A stretch of DNA of 19,894 nucleotides from UBA2882 sp051877575 (GCA_051877575.1 JBJEJA010000002.1:1-19894); one strand, 5' to 3'; positions 7,849 through 14,936 are shown, counted from the first letter of the stretch. Made by a program: numbers and translations. The notes: generated from the sequence alone by a model not told the origin.

Positions 7849-8015
7849 AAAACAAAAGATAAATCCCAAACGGTGAGAGTACAAATGTGGAACGCATTTA
7901 TGATAGGGTATTCCTAGATGGATAGTTATATTTTTGTACAGACAAGATAACTTTTCATGCCGCAAAGTGTTGGTGATCAGGGTTCTGGTATACGATTTAA
8001 TAGGAGAGTTGGTTA

Positions 8016-8555
8016 ATGAATACACCGAATAAATTGACAGTTGGAAGAATGATGCTTGTTCCATTGCTGGTGGTATTTCTGTTGACGGAATGGGGAGGTG
8101 ATGCAAACCAGTATATCTCTGCTGGGATTTTTATCTTGGCCAGCATCACAGACTGGCTTGACGGATATCTGGCAAGGAAGAATAATCTTATCACTAATTT
8201 TGGTAAATTTATGGATCCCCTGGCGGACAAACTCCTCGTGTGCTCTGCACTGATTTGCATGGTGGAGCTTGATAAATTGCAGGCATGGATCGTCATCATT
8301 TTCATAGCCAGGGAGTTTATTATCAGTGGATTCCGTCTTATTGCAGCAGAACGGGGAATCATCATTGCAGCAAATTACTGGGGGAAATTCAAAACTGTGG
8401 CACAGATGCTCATGATTATTTTACTGATTCTGGATTTAGGTGGAATTTTCAATATGCTTGAGATGTTGTGTATTGTCCTGTCTCTGGTGCTGACGGTCGT
8501 TTCACTCGTTACTTATATGATACAGAACAGAAAAGTTTTTTCCATTCAGGAATAA
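8016..8555 (+). CDS. pgsA: CDP-diacylglycerol--glycerol-3-phosphate 3-phosphatidyltransferase
   Basis: 179 aa, normal for PgsA. The full CDP-alcohol phosphatidyltransferase signature D-x2-D-G-x2-A-R-x8-G-x3-D-x3-D is present, with Asp46, Asp49, Asp67 and Asp71 as metal and catalytic residues. Four to six TM helices surround it (about 8-24, 32-46, 72-84, 88-107, 124-141, 147-168). It transfers phosphatidyl from CDP-diacylglycerol to glycerol-3-phosphate, the committed step to phosphatidylglycerol in the cytoplasmic membrane. TAGGAGAG provides an RBS 8-9 bp from the ATG. A terminator follows. It may be a second copy of the housekeeping enzyme, as its neighbours are accessory lipid genes and not the usual rimO/cinA/recA context; this is an inference. 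Confidence 0.93.
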   Translation: MNTPNKLTVGRMMLVPLLVVFLLTEWGGDANQYISAGIFILASITDWLDGYLARKNNLITNFGKFMDPLADKLLVCSALICMVELDKLQAWIVIIFIAREFIISGFRLIAAERGIIIAANYWGKFKTVAQMLMIILLILDLGGIFNMLEMLCIVLSLVLTVVSLVTYMIQNRKVFSIQE

Positions 8556-8567
8556 AGGTACATTAAG

Positions 8568-8622
8568 AAAAAAAGGAGCGTTGCAGAATTGTGCGATGAA
8601 AACTTGTGGCGCTCTCTTTTTT
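8568..8622 (+). terminator. Terminator of pgsA
   Basis: An A-tract plus GGAGCG pairs with CGCTCTC plus a T-tract (TTTTTT, 8617-8622), with one bulge and a long inner loop. The A-tract/T-tract symmetry would permit termination in both directions. Confidence 0.6.
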
Positions 8623-8648
8623 GTTAGGCTAAGAGCTTGTTCAGTATT

Positions 8649-8676
8649 GCTCCGTTTCTCAGTAAGAGAAACGGAG
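8649..8676. repeat. 12-bp perfect hairpin
   Basis: GCTCCGTTTCTC (8649-8660), loop AGTAA, GAGAAACGGAGC (8665-8676), then TTT. It is a possible back-up terminator, although the T-run is only three bases. It sits just after the pgsA terminator. Confidence 0.65.
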
Positions 8677-8867
8677 CTTTGATTGAAAAAACTACCTATT
8701 CAATTGATTCAAAACTATGGTAATGGTAGGGAACAAAAAGTCAGCAAATAATGGCGAAATATCTGATTTATATTTCCTTATCTTCCGTTGAGAATATCCT
8801 GCGGATGTTAAGGCCGAACAGCAGCTATACAAAATGTGATGTACGTCAGAGAACACCTTGAGTTAAA
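8677..8867. other. Non-coding decayed spacer
   Basis: A+T-rich, with stops in all three forward frames. No motif, repeat or RNA gene was seen. It lies between two degraded regions and is probably eroded sequence. Confidence 0.4.
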
Positions 8868-9047
8868 ATGAAAAATGGGAAATTAATTATTGGTGAGAAA
8901 AAGAAAGAATATCTATGGGTATCATATGCAAAAAAATGTTTATCTTTTCATCCTGAAGTAGGATATACGAAAGAGTGTTTTATAAACACTGATGATCTGT
9001 GGGAATATGTATATTTACTTATTGAAGAGGGATATAGGGTACTCTAA
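8868..9047 (+). CDS. Small unknown ORF, 59 aa
   Basis: ATG 8868 to TAA 9045-9047. The product starts M-K-N-G-K-L-I-I-G-E and ends L-I-E-E-G-Y-R-V-L. It has a normal protein-like mix of Tyr, Trp and charged residues, no TM helix, and a helical-looking acidic C-terminus. No good Shine-Dalgarno is visible (only GAG near 8860), and an in-frame TGA lies two codons upstream. It may be a small gene or the C-terminal rest of a lost one. Confidence 0.35.
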   Translation: MKNGKLIIGEKKKEYLWVSYAKKCLSFHPEVGYTKECFINTDDLWEYVYLLIEEGYRVL

Positions 9048-9179
9048 AGAATTTCTCTCAGACAAATAAGAATTGTTAATTGAAAACAGAAATAGCAAAA
9101 ATCTTGATAAGTGCTAATAAGCATATTCGCAACAGCTTTCCCAACCCGCAAATCAAAGGTTTTGGAAATGATATTTTCT

Positions 9180-9699
9180 TCCTTTAATTCATTCTCTGGG
9201 ATTAGATCAGCCACTTTGGGTAGAGTTGTTTTGACGAAGGAGAGCCGAAGTGTATTTATGGAACCGGCGGCTATCTTTTGATGAATATAGGTGAGACACC
9301 GGTCTATTCTAAGAATGGCCTAGTGACAACGATCGCCTGGGGATTAGATGGAAAGTGAATTATGTCCTGGAGGGATCTATCTTCATAGCTGGGGCGGCAA
9401 TCCAGTGGTTGAGGGATGAACTACGCTTCATTGATTCTGCAATGGACTCCGAATATATGGCAAAAAAAGTTAAGGATACAGGAGGATGTTATGTGGTACC
9501 TGCCTTTACCGGGCTGGGTGCGCCTTATTGGGATCAGTATGCCAGGGGAACAATCATAGAACTGACCAGAGGGGGCATTAAGAACCATATCATACGTGCG
9601 ACGTTGAACTCTGTGCGCTATCAGATCAATAATGTCCTTCAGGTTATGAAGACGGATTCCGGCATAGATTTAAGCGCACTGAAAGTGGATGGCGGCGTA
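9180..9699 (+). pseudogene. glpK: Glycerol kinase remnant (middle part only, frameshifted)
   Basis: The region encodes glycerol kinase pieces in order. First comes L-D-Q-P-L and F-G-x-S-C-F-D-E-G-E (the G-D-Q-Q-A-A-L-F-G region, broken by a frameshift and a TAG). From 9251 it reads C-I-Y-G-T-G-G-Y-L-L-M-N (ATP-binding Y-G-T-G). After a one-base deletion near 9354, V-N-Y-V-L-E-G-S-I-F follows, then A-F-T-G-L-G-A-P-Y-W-D-Q-Y-A-R-G and finally L-K-V-D-G-G. By comparison with E. coli GlpK from memory, this spans roughly residues 255-411 of about 500. The N-terminal kinase domain and the extreme C-terminus are missing. An open frame of 140 codons (9355-9777) survives but has unrelated residues after V-D-G-G. 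It is not functional as a kinase. Confidence 0.88.
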
Positions 9700-9880
9700 G
9701 TGTGCTTGTGGGTGCTCCAAAAGAAAGGGAAGCATTGCGTGAAAATTGCCTGGAGAAAATCGTATATAATATCATAGAAGTGGAGACCCCGTGCGGGCCT
9801 CCGCTTCTATTGATGGCGAATAGTTTTTTATCGGACTTTACTGCTGTGAATCCGGAGTTTTGAACACCGCTCCTCATCGT
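9700..9880. other. Spacer after the glpK remnant with a hairpin
   Basis: AGAAGTGGAG (9776-9785) pairs with CTCCGCTTCT (9799-9808), including one T-G pair, extended by CCC/GGG after one mismatch. No T-tract follows directly; a TTTTTT lies about 22 bases on. It could serve either strand. A plus-strand reading of about 50 codons (V-G-A-P-K-E-R-E-A-L-R) crosses this stretch and ends before 9865; no family is recognised. Confidence 0.4.
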
Positions 9881-10684
9881 TTATACCCGTTGATCCAGCC
9901 ACAGGGTGACATCATCCAGGATTTGGCTCTTTACAGGTTCGTTGAAGATCTCATGGAAGAGATGAGCGTAAATGCGCAGGGATTTATCTGTGGATCCAAT
10001 TTCCTGGAACAGTTCCATAGAGTCTTTTGGGCTGACGATCCCATCGTTGCAGCCATGTAGGATCAGGACCGGAGCGATGAAATCCTGCGCATGTTCTTTG
10101 AGGTAAGCGACACCTGCATACATGGAGTTTAACAGGCCGATAGACATCTGCTTTGCAACCAGGGGATCTTCTGCATAGGCTTTTGTGACGGTTGGATCGC
10201 TGCATACGCCGTCACCCAAGGCATTGGGAACATACATATCCGCAGGTGCTTCGAGGGGGAGAGGACCGGCGCACTGGGTATTGTACCGGGTAAGAGCACC
10301 TGAGAGGATAAAGCCGTCCGCTTCTTTGGGAAAGCGTGTCGCGAAGCAGGCAGTTCCATAGCCGCCCATGCTATGACCGAGAACATACAGCTTTTTTCCG
10401 GGATTTTCCGCTTTGGCGATTTGTACAACGTCGTAAATATCGTTGCTGTTCTCGTCCCAGGAATCATAATAGACAGGTTTTCCGTCGGAACGACCGTGAC
10501 CGCGGTGATCGAACCGATAGACACTGTATCCGGCGTCATTCAGGCGGGAAGTAACATAGTCATACCGTCCACAGTGTTCACATAATCCGTGTACCACCAC
10601 AACAACGGCTTTAGGATTTTCTTCAGAGTCAATCTGAAGGTACAGCTTTAAGTGATCCCGTGTTTCCATCATTCTGTGAATCAT
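9881..10684 (-). CDS. Alpha/beta hydrolase, monoacylglycerol-lipase-like (serine aminopeptidase S33 group)
   Basis: 267 aa, cytoplasmic (no signal or TM). The fold marks are V-V-V-H-G-L-C-E-H-C-G-R-Y at 29-41, F-D-H-R-G-H-G-R-S at 58-66, nucleophile elbow G-H-S-M-G-G (Ser105), Asp214 in L-H-G-C-N-D-G-I-V-S-P and His244 in L-F-H-E-I-F-N-E-P. This pattern is that of Hydrolase_4 proteins including monoacylglycerol lipase and lysophospholipase; the triad is complete. A frame extends upstream to 10729, but GAGGAGG (10693-10699, minus strand) lies 8 nt before the ATG at 10684, so this start is preferred. It is divergent from the LysR gene, which probably controls it. The exact substrate (monoacylglycerol or lysolipid) is inferred. 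Confidence 0.9.
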   Translation of the reverse strand: MIHRMMETRDHLKLYLQIDSEENPKAVVVVVHGLCEHCGRYDYVTSRLNDAGYSVYRFDHRGHGRSDGKPVYYDSWDENSNDIYDVVQIAKAENPGKKLYVLGHSMGGYGTACFATRFPKEADGFILSGALTRYNTQCAGPLPLEAPADMYVPNALGDGVCSDPTVTKAYAEDPLVAKQMSIGLLNSMYAGVAYLKEHAQDFIAPVLILHGCNDGIVSPKDSMELFQEIGSTDKSLRIYAHLFHEIFNEPVKSQILDDVTLWLDQRV

Positions 10685-10711
10685 AGATATTGCCTCCTCT
10701 ATCGTATATTC

Positions 10712-10768
10712 TGTTTTGGTATACAGCAAGGCAGATTTCTTTGGAGAGAGCGCCTTGTGTTTTGGTAT
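10712..10768. promoter_or_regulatory. Paired repeats between hydrolase and LysR genes: candidate LysR operator
   Basis: Direct repeat TGTTTTGGTAT occurs at 10712-10722 and 10758-10768. Between them is an inverted pair CAAGGC (10727-10732) and GCCTTG (10752-10757). The whole block is 28-84 bp upstream of the hydrolase start and about 90-140 bp upstream of the LysR start, the normal place for LysR-type recognition and activation sites. Confidence 0.5.
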
Positions 10769-10799
10769 GTATTTACAATAGCATAAAAAAATGATAATG

Positions 10800-10805
10800 T
10801 ATAAT
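10800..10805 (+). promoter_or_regulatory. Candidate -10 box of the LysR gene
   Basis: A perfect TATAAT lies 50 bp before the LysR start in very A+T-rich DNA. No good -35 is present at 16-18 bp; TTTACA at 10772 would fit a second -10-like GATAAT (10793) with a 15-bp spacer instead. Confidence 0.35.
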
Positions 10806-10854
10806 ATATAGTTTTATATAAAATAATACATAAAAGGATATAAAAATACAGAAA

Positions 10855-11733
10855 ATGGAAATGAAACAGTTGGTTTTTTTCAAAAAAGCAGCAGAACTGG
10901 AGCATATAACCAGAGCTGCAGAGGAACTGGATACAACGCAGCCATTTTTGAGTAAGACGATATCTGAGCTGGAGGAAGAGCTGGGAGTACCGTTGTTTGA
11001 CCATGTTGGAAGAAGCATCCGGCTGAATTCCTACGGAAAAATGTTTTATAAACGGGTCTGTAAGGGGTTGCAGGAGTTGGAAGACGGAAAGCGGGAACTG
11101 CAGGATGTATATGTAAAATCCGAGATGCAGGTGCGTATCGTGACCAACAGCAGCCTGTACCTTCCGGAAATCCTGAGCAGATTCCACACATATTATCCTC
11201 ATATACAGCTCAAGCAGGCATCTGCGAGGCGATACCGGAGCATTAAAATGCTGCAGAGCAACGAGGTGGATTTTGTTATATGTTCTCCGCCGCTTGCCGA
11301 AGACAAGAATTTTGAAAGTCAGGTACTGCGTCATGAGATCTGTAATATCATCTATCCTAAAGGACACTGGTTGGCTGACAGAGAGACAGTGACGCTAAAA
11401 GAACTGGAACAGGAGGCGTTTATCACGGCACCGCCGGGATATGCCATTCGGGATCAGATTGATTGGCATTTTGAGTGTGCAGGTATTGTTCCCAATTATA
11501 TGATAGAGTCAACGGATACATACAATATCCCGAATTTTGTGGAGCAAGGACTGGGGATTGCTTTTGTGCCACAGTTTTTTTTGCGCAATAATAAAGAATT
11601 GGAGAAACAGAGTATCGAAGTGTCCGAGCCGAGGTGTGCAGGGGAAGTTACACTGACATGGAAAAAAGACAGGTACCTGAACCAGTCCTGTCAAATTTTC
11701 CGGGATTTTATTGTCAAATACTTTGACAGCTGA
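10855..11733 (+). CDS. LysR family transcriptional regulator
   Basis: 292 aa, typical length. The N-terminal winged helix-turn-helix is clear: M-K-Q-L-V-F-F-K-K-A-A-E-L-E-H-I-T-R-A-A-E, split here as residues 3-12 and 13-22, then L-D-T-T-Q-P-F-L-S-K-T-I-S (25-37) and L-G-V-P-L-F-D-H (43-50). A linker helix (60-88) leads to the periplasmic-binding-like effector domain (from about 92). The effector is unknown. The gene is divergent from the hydrolase and converges with the dehydratase operon, whose last stop is 17 bp away. Its start could also be the ATG at 10861; the RBS is weak (AAAAGGA about 17 bp upstream). By usual LysR logic the hydrolase is the first candidate target. Confidence 0.9.
   Translation: MEMKQLVFFKKAAELEHITRAAEELDTTQPFLSKTISELEEELGVPLFDHVGRSIRLNSYGKMFYKRVCKGLQELEDGKRELQDVYVKSEMQVRIVTNSSLYLPEILSRFHTYYPHIQLKQASARRYRSIKMLQSNEVDFVICSPPLAEDKNFESQVLRHEICNIIYPKGHWLADRETVTLKELEQEAFITAPPGYAIRDQIDWHFECAGIVPNYMIESTDTYNIPNFVEQGLGIAFVPQFFLRNNKELEKQSIEVSEPRCAGEVTLTWKKDRYLNQSCQIFRDFIVKYFDS
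11712..11728. repeat. Short inverted repeat at the convergent gene ends
   Basis: TGTCAAA-tac-TTTGACA overlaps the end of the LysR gene, 22 bp from the stop of the convergent activase gene. There is no T-tract, so termination is uncertain. A further copy of TGTCAAA lies at 11689-11695. Confidence 0.35.
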
Positions 11734-11750
11734 TATGTAGAATGATAATT

Positions 11751-12719
11751 TTATACTTTGGTCTGTGATTTTTGTTTTAAATCTCCTTTGTCACAGCGGT
11801 TCCCCCATGCATCGATCAGTGTTCCATTTCTGTAAACACAGATGATCTCACAGTGATTGGGGCATTTTCCACAGTTGATTTCCCGTGTTTCAAAAACCAT
11901 ATCTTCAACAGAAAAGTCAAAAGGTTTGCGCAAAGAACTTTTTCCGGCAAGGATAGCGATTCCCAGAGCCCCCATCAAATGTCCATTGTTATCCACGATA
12001 ATGTCACATCCGAGGGCTTTTTTAAACGCTTCCACAACACCTACGTTTTTGCTTACGCCACCCTGGAAAACTACCGGGGAGAGAATCTTTTTTCCTTTTC
12101 CAACGTTGTTCAGGTAATTGGCAGCTACGGCCTGACACAGACCGGCTATGATATCTTCCTTTGAATGGCCCATTTGGATTTTATGGACAAGATCCGATTC
12201 GGCAAAAACGGTGCATCTGGCCGCAATCTGGGTTGGGTGTTTTGAGTGCAGCGCAATTCGGCCGAAATCTTCCACTTCAACGCCCAATCTTTTGGACTGG
12301 CTGGACAAAAATGCTCCTGTCCCGGCGGCGCACAAAGTGTTCATGGCATAGTCTACTGCGACACCGTTTTCCACTAAAATGATCTTGGAATCCTGCCCGC
12401 CAATCTCCAAAATGGTGCGAACATCCGGATAAAAGGTAGTGGTGCCCACCGCATGGGCTGTGATTTCGTTTTTTACAATCGTAGCATTTACCATGTCGCC
12501 TACCAGCTTGCGGGCACTTCCGGTGGTTCCGGTGGCTGTGATGCAGTAATGCTCCGGGTCAAACTGGTCTTTCAGAATACGGAGCAGTTTTTTCGCTGCG
12601 CCAATAGGATTTCCCTCGGTCCAGATATATGCGCTGGCCAGGATATTGTTCTGATTGTCGATGATGACTCCTTTCGTAGAGATAGAGCCGATATCAATTC
12701 CAAGGAATGATTCCTGCAT
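11751..12719 (-). CDS. 2-hydroxyacyl-CoA dehydratase activase-like ATPase (BadF/BadG/BcrA/HgdC family)
   Basis: 322 aa. It is an ASKHA ATPase with phosphate-1 loop G-I-D-I-G-S-I-S-T-K-G (7-17), G-T-T-G-S-A-R (64-70) and G-G-Q-D-S-K (107-112). The two Cys that in HgdC hold one [4Fe-4S] cluster between the two subunits are Cys130 (C-A-A-G-T-G-A-F-L) and Cys169 (A-A-R-C-T-V-F-A-E-S-D). Such proteins use ATP to push one electron to a very low potential and deliver it to a dehydratase or reductase. An added C-terminal tail of about 50 residues has a Cys set (283, 286, 290, 294, 309; C-G-K-C-P-N-H-C) that HgdC (about 260 aa) lacks; it may carry a second cluster. It is translated from AAGGAG inside the end of the previous gene, 2 bp after its stop. 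It is the last gene of the operon. Confidence 0.92.
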   Translation of the reverse strand: MQESFLGIDIGSISTKGVIIDNQNNILASAYIWTEGNPIGAAKKLLRILKDQFDPEHYCITATGTTGSARKLVGDMVNATIVKNEITAHAVGTTTFYPDVRTILEIGGQDSKIILVENGVAVDYAMNTLCAAGTGAFLSSQSKRLGVEVEDFGRIALHSKHPTQIAARCTVFAESDLVHKIQMGHSKEDIIAGLCQAVAANYLNNVGKGKKILSPVVFQGGVSKNVGVVEAFKKALGCDIIVDNNGHLMGALGIAILAGKSSLRKPFDFSVEDMVFETREINCGKCPNHCEIICVYRNGTLIDAWGNRCDKGDLKQKSQTKV

Positions 12720-12721
12720 GG

Positions 12722-13786
12722 TTAGATCTCCTTCTTTCTCATATGTATCATGTCATAGAACGCCTCAAGCCTGGTATCCAGTCCGGTATCGCTGGTCTGG
12801 GAATCGTATGACAGGTAGAGGATAGGTACTTTGTAATCAAAACTGATATTCTGTAAAACAGGCATGATATCAATCTCTGGGGTACAGCCTGCCGATTTTG
12901 CATGGATGATGCCATCAAACCCATGAGAAGCATAATATTTGGCGCACCAGATATTTGCTGTGGAAGTAGGCCCCATTTCATATCTGCAATAGTCTTTGAT
13001 CCCCACGCTTAAATTTTTACCGTGATAGTGGAGATTTCGGTTTGTCACGCTCATCCACCGGTGGACTTCCACTCCCATATCTGCGATCTTCTGCTCAAGA
13101 TTCAGGTTGGAAAAAGCGTCAACGGCAGTAAAGTATTCACCGACCACACCGACCTGGAGCGGCTGCTCCGGCTTATTTATGGGAATGGAAGCAAATTCTT
13201 TTTTTGCAGTTTTATAGGAAATTTCAATATCATGAAGGTTTTCTGCTGTTTCCATTGAGATCAGAAACTGGTTCCATGCTGCTTTAAAATCTCCATGTTT
13301 CAATTCAAAACCACAATTTTTATAGTATTCTTCTTCTATCTCATCCAAACAAGATAGCATCCTGAGAGTTTCTGCTCCAACCCTGGTCATTCTGGCTGCG
13401 GAAGCTTTCGGATTGATCCTGTGGAGGGCCTTTAGGTAATCTTTTGGATTGCCTGTTGAATACTCGGAAAAGTTGATAAAATCAAATTCATATCCCAGCT
13501 CATGTAATATTTTTTCCTGCAGCTCACCATAATATCCAAGGCGGCATAGCCCCATTGGCATGATCAGCGTATCGGCTCCTGCTTCCAGGGCATCGATCAT
13601 ACTTCCGAGGGTACTCTTGAAAGGGGTACATACAGAGTCCGGGCTGTAACGGGCACCCAATTCCAGGGTGCGGTTTGTCATTGGGGGCTGCATGATATAT
13701 TCCGCATTTAATGCTTTTTCTACAAAATATTTGATGCAGAGATTATAGTGGCTGAAGATAGGAAATGCCGCTCTCTTTACATCCAT
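12722..13786 (-). CDS. 2-hydroxyacyl-CoA dehydratase D-component-like protein (HGD-D family)
   Basis: 354 aa from the ATG at 13786; the GTG one codon upstream is less likely because AAGGTGG is 6 bp before the ATG. It is an HGD-D/HgdB-type iron-sulfur protein (PF06050) with candidate cluster ligands Cys53 (P-D-S-V-C-T-P-F-K), Cys81 (M-P-M-G-L-C-R-L-G) and Cys301 (K-S-A-G-C-T-P-E-I-D), and the C-terminal L-S-Y-D-S-Q-T then L-D-T-R-L-E-A-F-Y-D. Family members take a low-potential electron from the activase and do reductive or radical chemistry on CoA thioesters or related substrates. The gene overlaps the stop of the upstream gene (TGATG), so the products should be made in a fixed ratio. It resembles E. 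coli YjiM in size; the substrate is unknown. Confidence 0.9.
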   Translation of the reverse strand: MDVKRAAFPIFSHYNLCIKYFVEKALNAEYIMQPPMTNRTLELGARYSPDSVCTPFKSTLGSMIDALEAGADTLIMPMGLCRLGYYGELQEKILHELGYEFDFINFSEYSTGNPKDYLKALHRINPKASAARMTRVGAETLRMLSCLDEIEEEYYKNCGFELKHGDFKAAWNQFLISMETAENLHDIEISYKTAKKEFASIPINKPEQPLQVGVVGEYFTAVDAFSNLNLEQKIADMGVEVHRWMSVTNRNLHYHGKNLSVGIKDYCRYEMGPTSTANIWCAKYYASHGFDGIIHAKSAGCTPEIDIMPVLQNISFDYKVPILYLSYDSQTSDTGLDTRLEAFYDMIHMRKKEI

Positions 13787-14736
13787 CACAATCCACCTTT
13801 CTTAAATCTCAGTATGTCTACAAAGCTTTCCAGACGGGTTTCGATACCTGCTATACCATTCTGGATGTCCAACACAAGCGTCAGTATCGGGATATCCCGA
13901 AACTCCCGGGTAATGATTTCATTGACCATGGAATCCGGTCCGCAGGGGAACGCAGTGAGCAGGATGATCCCATCTATTTTCTCACGGTGCATCTGGAGAC
14001 TGCCGACAATTTCACGGCTCATTTCCCACTTCAGGGTGGGAGAGACTTTTAGAGATTGTTTTAATGCTTCTTTCCGGTCTGTGATATCTGCACGGATGGG
14101 GATCGTATCCAGCTTTTTCAGATAGTCGATCACTGGTTTTCCAAAATAATCATCTTTTATGAGATAGCTGTGCGCGGCGATAACAATTTTCATACCGTCG
14201 TTCTTGTACAGGTTTTCCTGTTCTTTTATTTGTGCCTTCCATATGGAGGCCTCTTTTTTTCTGGATGTTTTGTACGCTTCTTTGACCATTTTTCTGGGAA
14301 ATCCTAACTCCAGGCCGAGATTCAGGAAGGCTGTTTCTTCTGTAAGTTTTTTGGAAACAGCAACATTATAGCTGAGGAACTTCTGACCGGTATCGCGAAA
14401 AACATTGCATACCAGATCATACAAAGACTCGAAACGTGTACACATGCAGCGCTGTCTGCCCCAGTTGCTGATGCGTGGAACGAGGATATAATCGCATTTT
14501 CCAATCAGGGTTCTGACGTGCCCCAGATAGATTTTGGCAGACAGACAGCTTTCATCGATGGCTGACTCACTGCCAAGACAGAGGGTTTCTTTATTTGTCG
14601 GCTGGCTCGTGATCACTTTTACGCCAAGCGATGCAAAAAAATTTTTCCAAAGGACTTCAAAGCGATAATAGAGCAAAGCAGATGGAAAACCTATGGTAAG
14701 CTGCCTTTGGGTAGGCTCTTCATTTGTGATTCTCAT
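13786..14736 (-). CDS. DUF2229-type dehydratase-like subunit
   Basis: 316 aa. The start I-G-F-P-S-A-L-L-Y-Y-R-F and the A-I-D-E-S-C-L-S-A-K-I-Y-L-G-H segment (59-73) are those of DUF2229/CoA-enzyme activase-related proteins, usually found as a middle domain of proteins near 1,400 aa; here it is a separate gene. Potential Fe-S ligands are Cys53, Cys64, Cys81, Cys97, Cys99, Cys110 and Cys265 (A-F-P-C-G-P-D-S). Its ends match the next gene's product (T-N-K-E-T-L-x-L-G near 47-55; I-E-T-R-L-E-S-F-V-D at 298-307), showing that both are paralogues and likely form a heterodimer. It is the first gene of the operon, with AGGAGA about 6 bp before the ATG. Confidence 0.85.
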   Translation of the reverse strand: MRITNEEPTQRQLTIGFPSALLYYRFEVLWKNFFASLGVKVITSQPTNKETLCLGSESAIDESCLSAKIYLGHVRTLIGKCDYILVPRISNWGRQRCMCTRFESLYDLVCNVFRDTGQKFLSYNVAVSKKLTEETAFLNLGLELGFPRKMVKEAYKTSRKKEASIWKAQIKEQENLYKNDGMKIVIAAHSYLIKDDYFGKPVIDYLKKLDTIPIRADITDRKEALKQSLKVSPTLKWEMSREIVGSLQMHREKIDGIILLTAFPCGPDSMVNEIITREFRDIPILTLVLDIQNGIAGIETRLESFVDILRFKKGGL

Positions 14737-14782
14737 TGTATTCTCCTAGATATAATCAGAAATTTTCTTTGGTGGATATGGG

Positions 14783-14793
14783 AATTATAGCGA
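14783..14793 (-). promoter_or_regulatory. Candidate -10 box of the dehydratase-like operon
   Basis: On the minus strand TATAAT occurs within this stretch (plus strand ATTATA), about 50 bp before the first gene. The -35 region is weak. The operon and the Ca2+ ATPase gene are divergent and share this 246-bp interval. Confidence 0.35.
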
Positions 14794-14869
14794 TTGGAAA
14801 TTAGAAAAGAAATAGACATTTGTGCAACAGTTGACTAAAAAAAGGTATTTTCTGGGCACTTACTGGTGA

Positions 14870-14910
14870 AATGCCTAAAAACTGGACAGCAATAGGGAAA
14901 ATGCCTATTG
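14870..14910. promoter_or_regulatory. Operator-like repeats upstream of the Ca2+ ATPase
   Basis: AATGCCTA occurs at 14870-14877 and 14900-14907, exactly 30 bp apart (about three helix turns). The second copy is part of the perfect inverted repeat CAATAGG-gaaaatg-CCTATTG (14890-14910), which overlaps the -35 box. This is a likely repressor site; the regulator is not known. Confidence 0.55.
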
Positions 14911-14936
14911 AGACATAAAACAGGACAACTTAAAAT
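14908..14936 (+). promoter_or_regulatory. Promoter of the Ca2+ ATPase gene
   Basis: TTGAGA (14908-14913), a 17-bp spacer and TAAAAT (14931-14936), each one base from consensus. The start of transcription would be near 14943, giving a leader of about 40 nt before ATG 14983. Confidence 0.65.

Noticed and set aside
10699..11367. Long minus-strand frame (222 codons) over the LysR gene
   Set aside because: It is antisense to a clear LysR HTH and effector domain, has poor composition (Phe/Leu/Cys-rich) and no RBS, so it is a shadow of the real gene.
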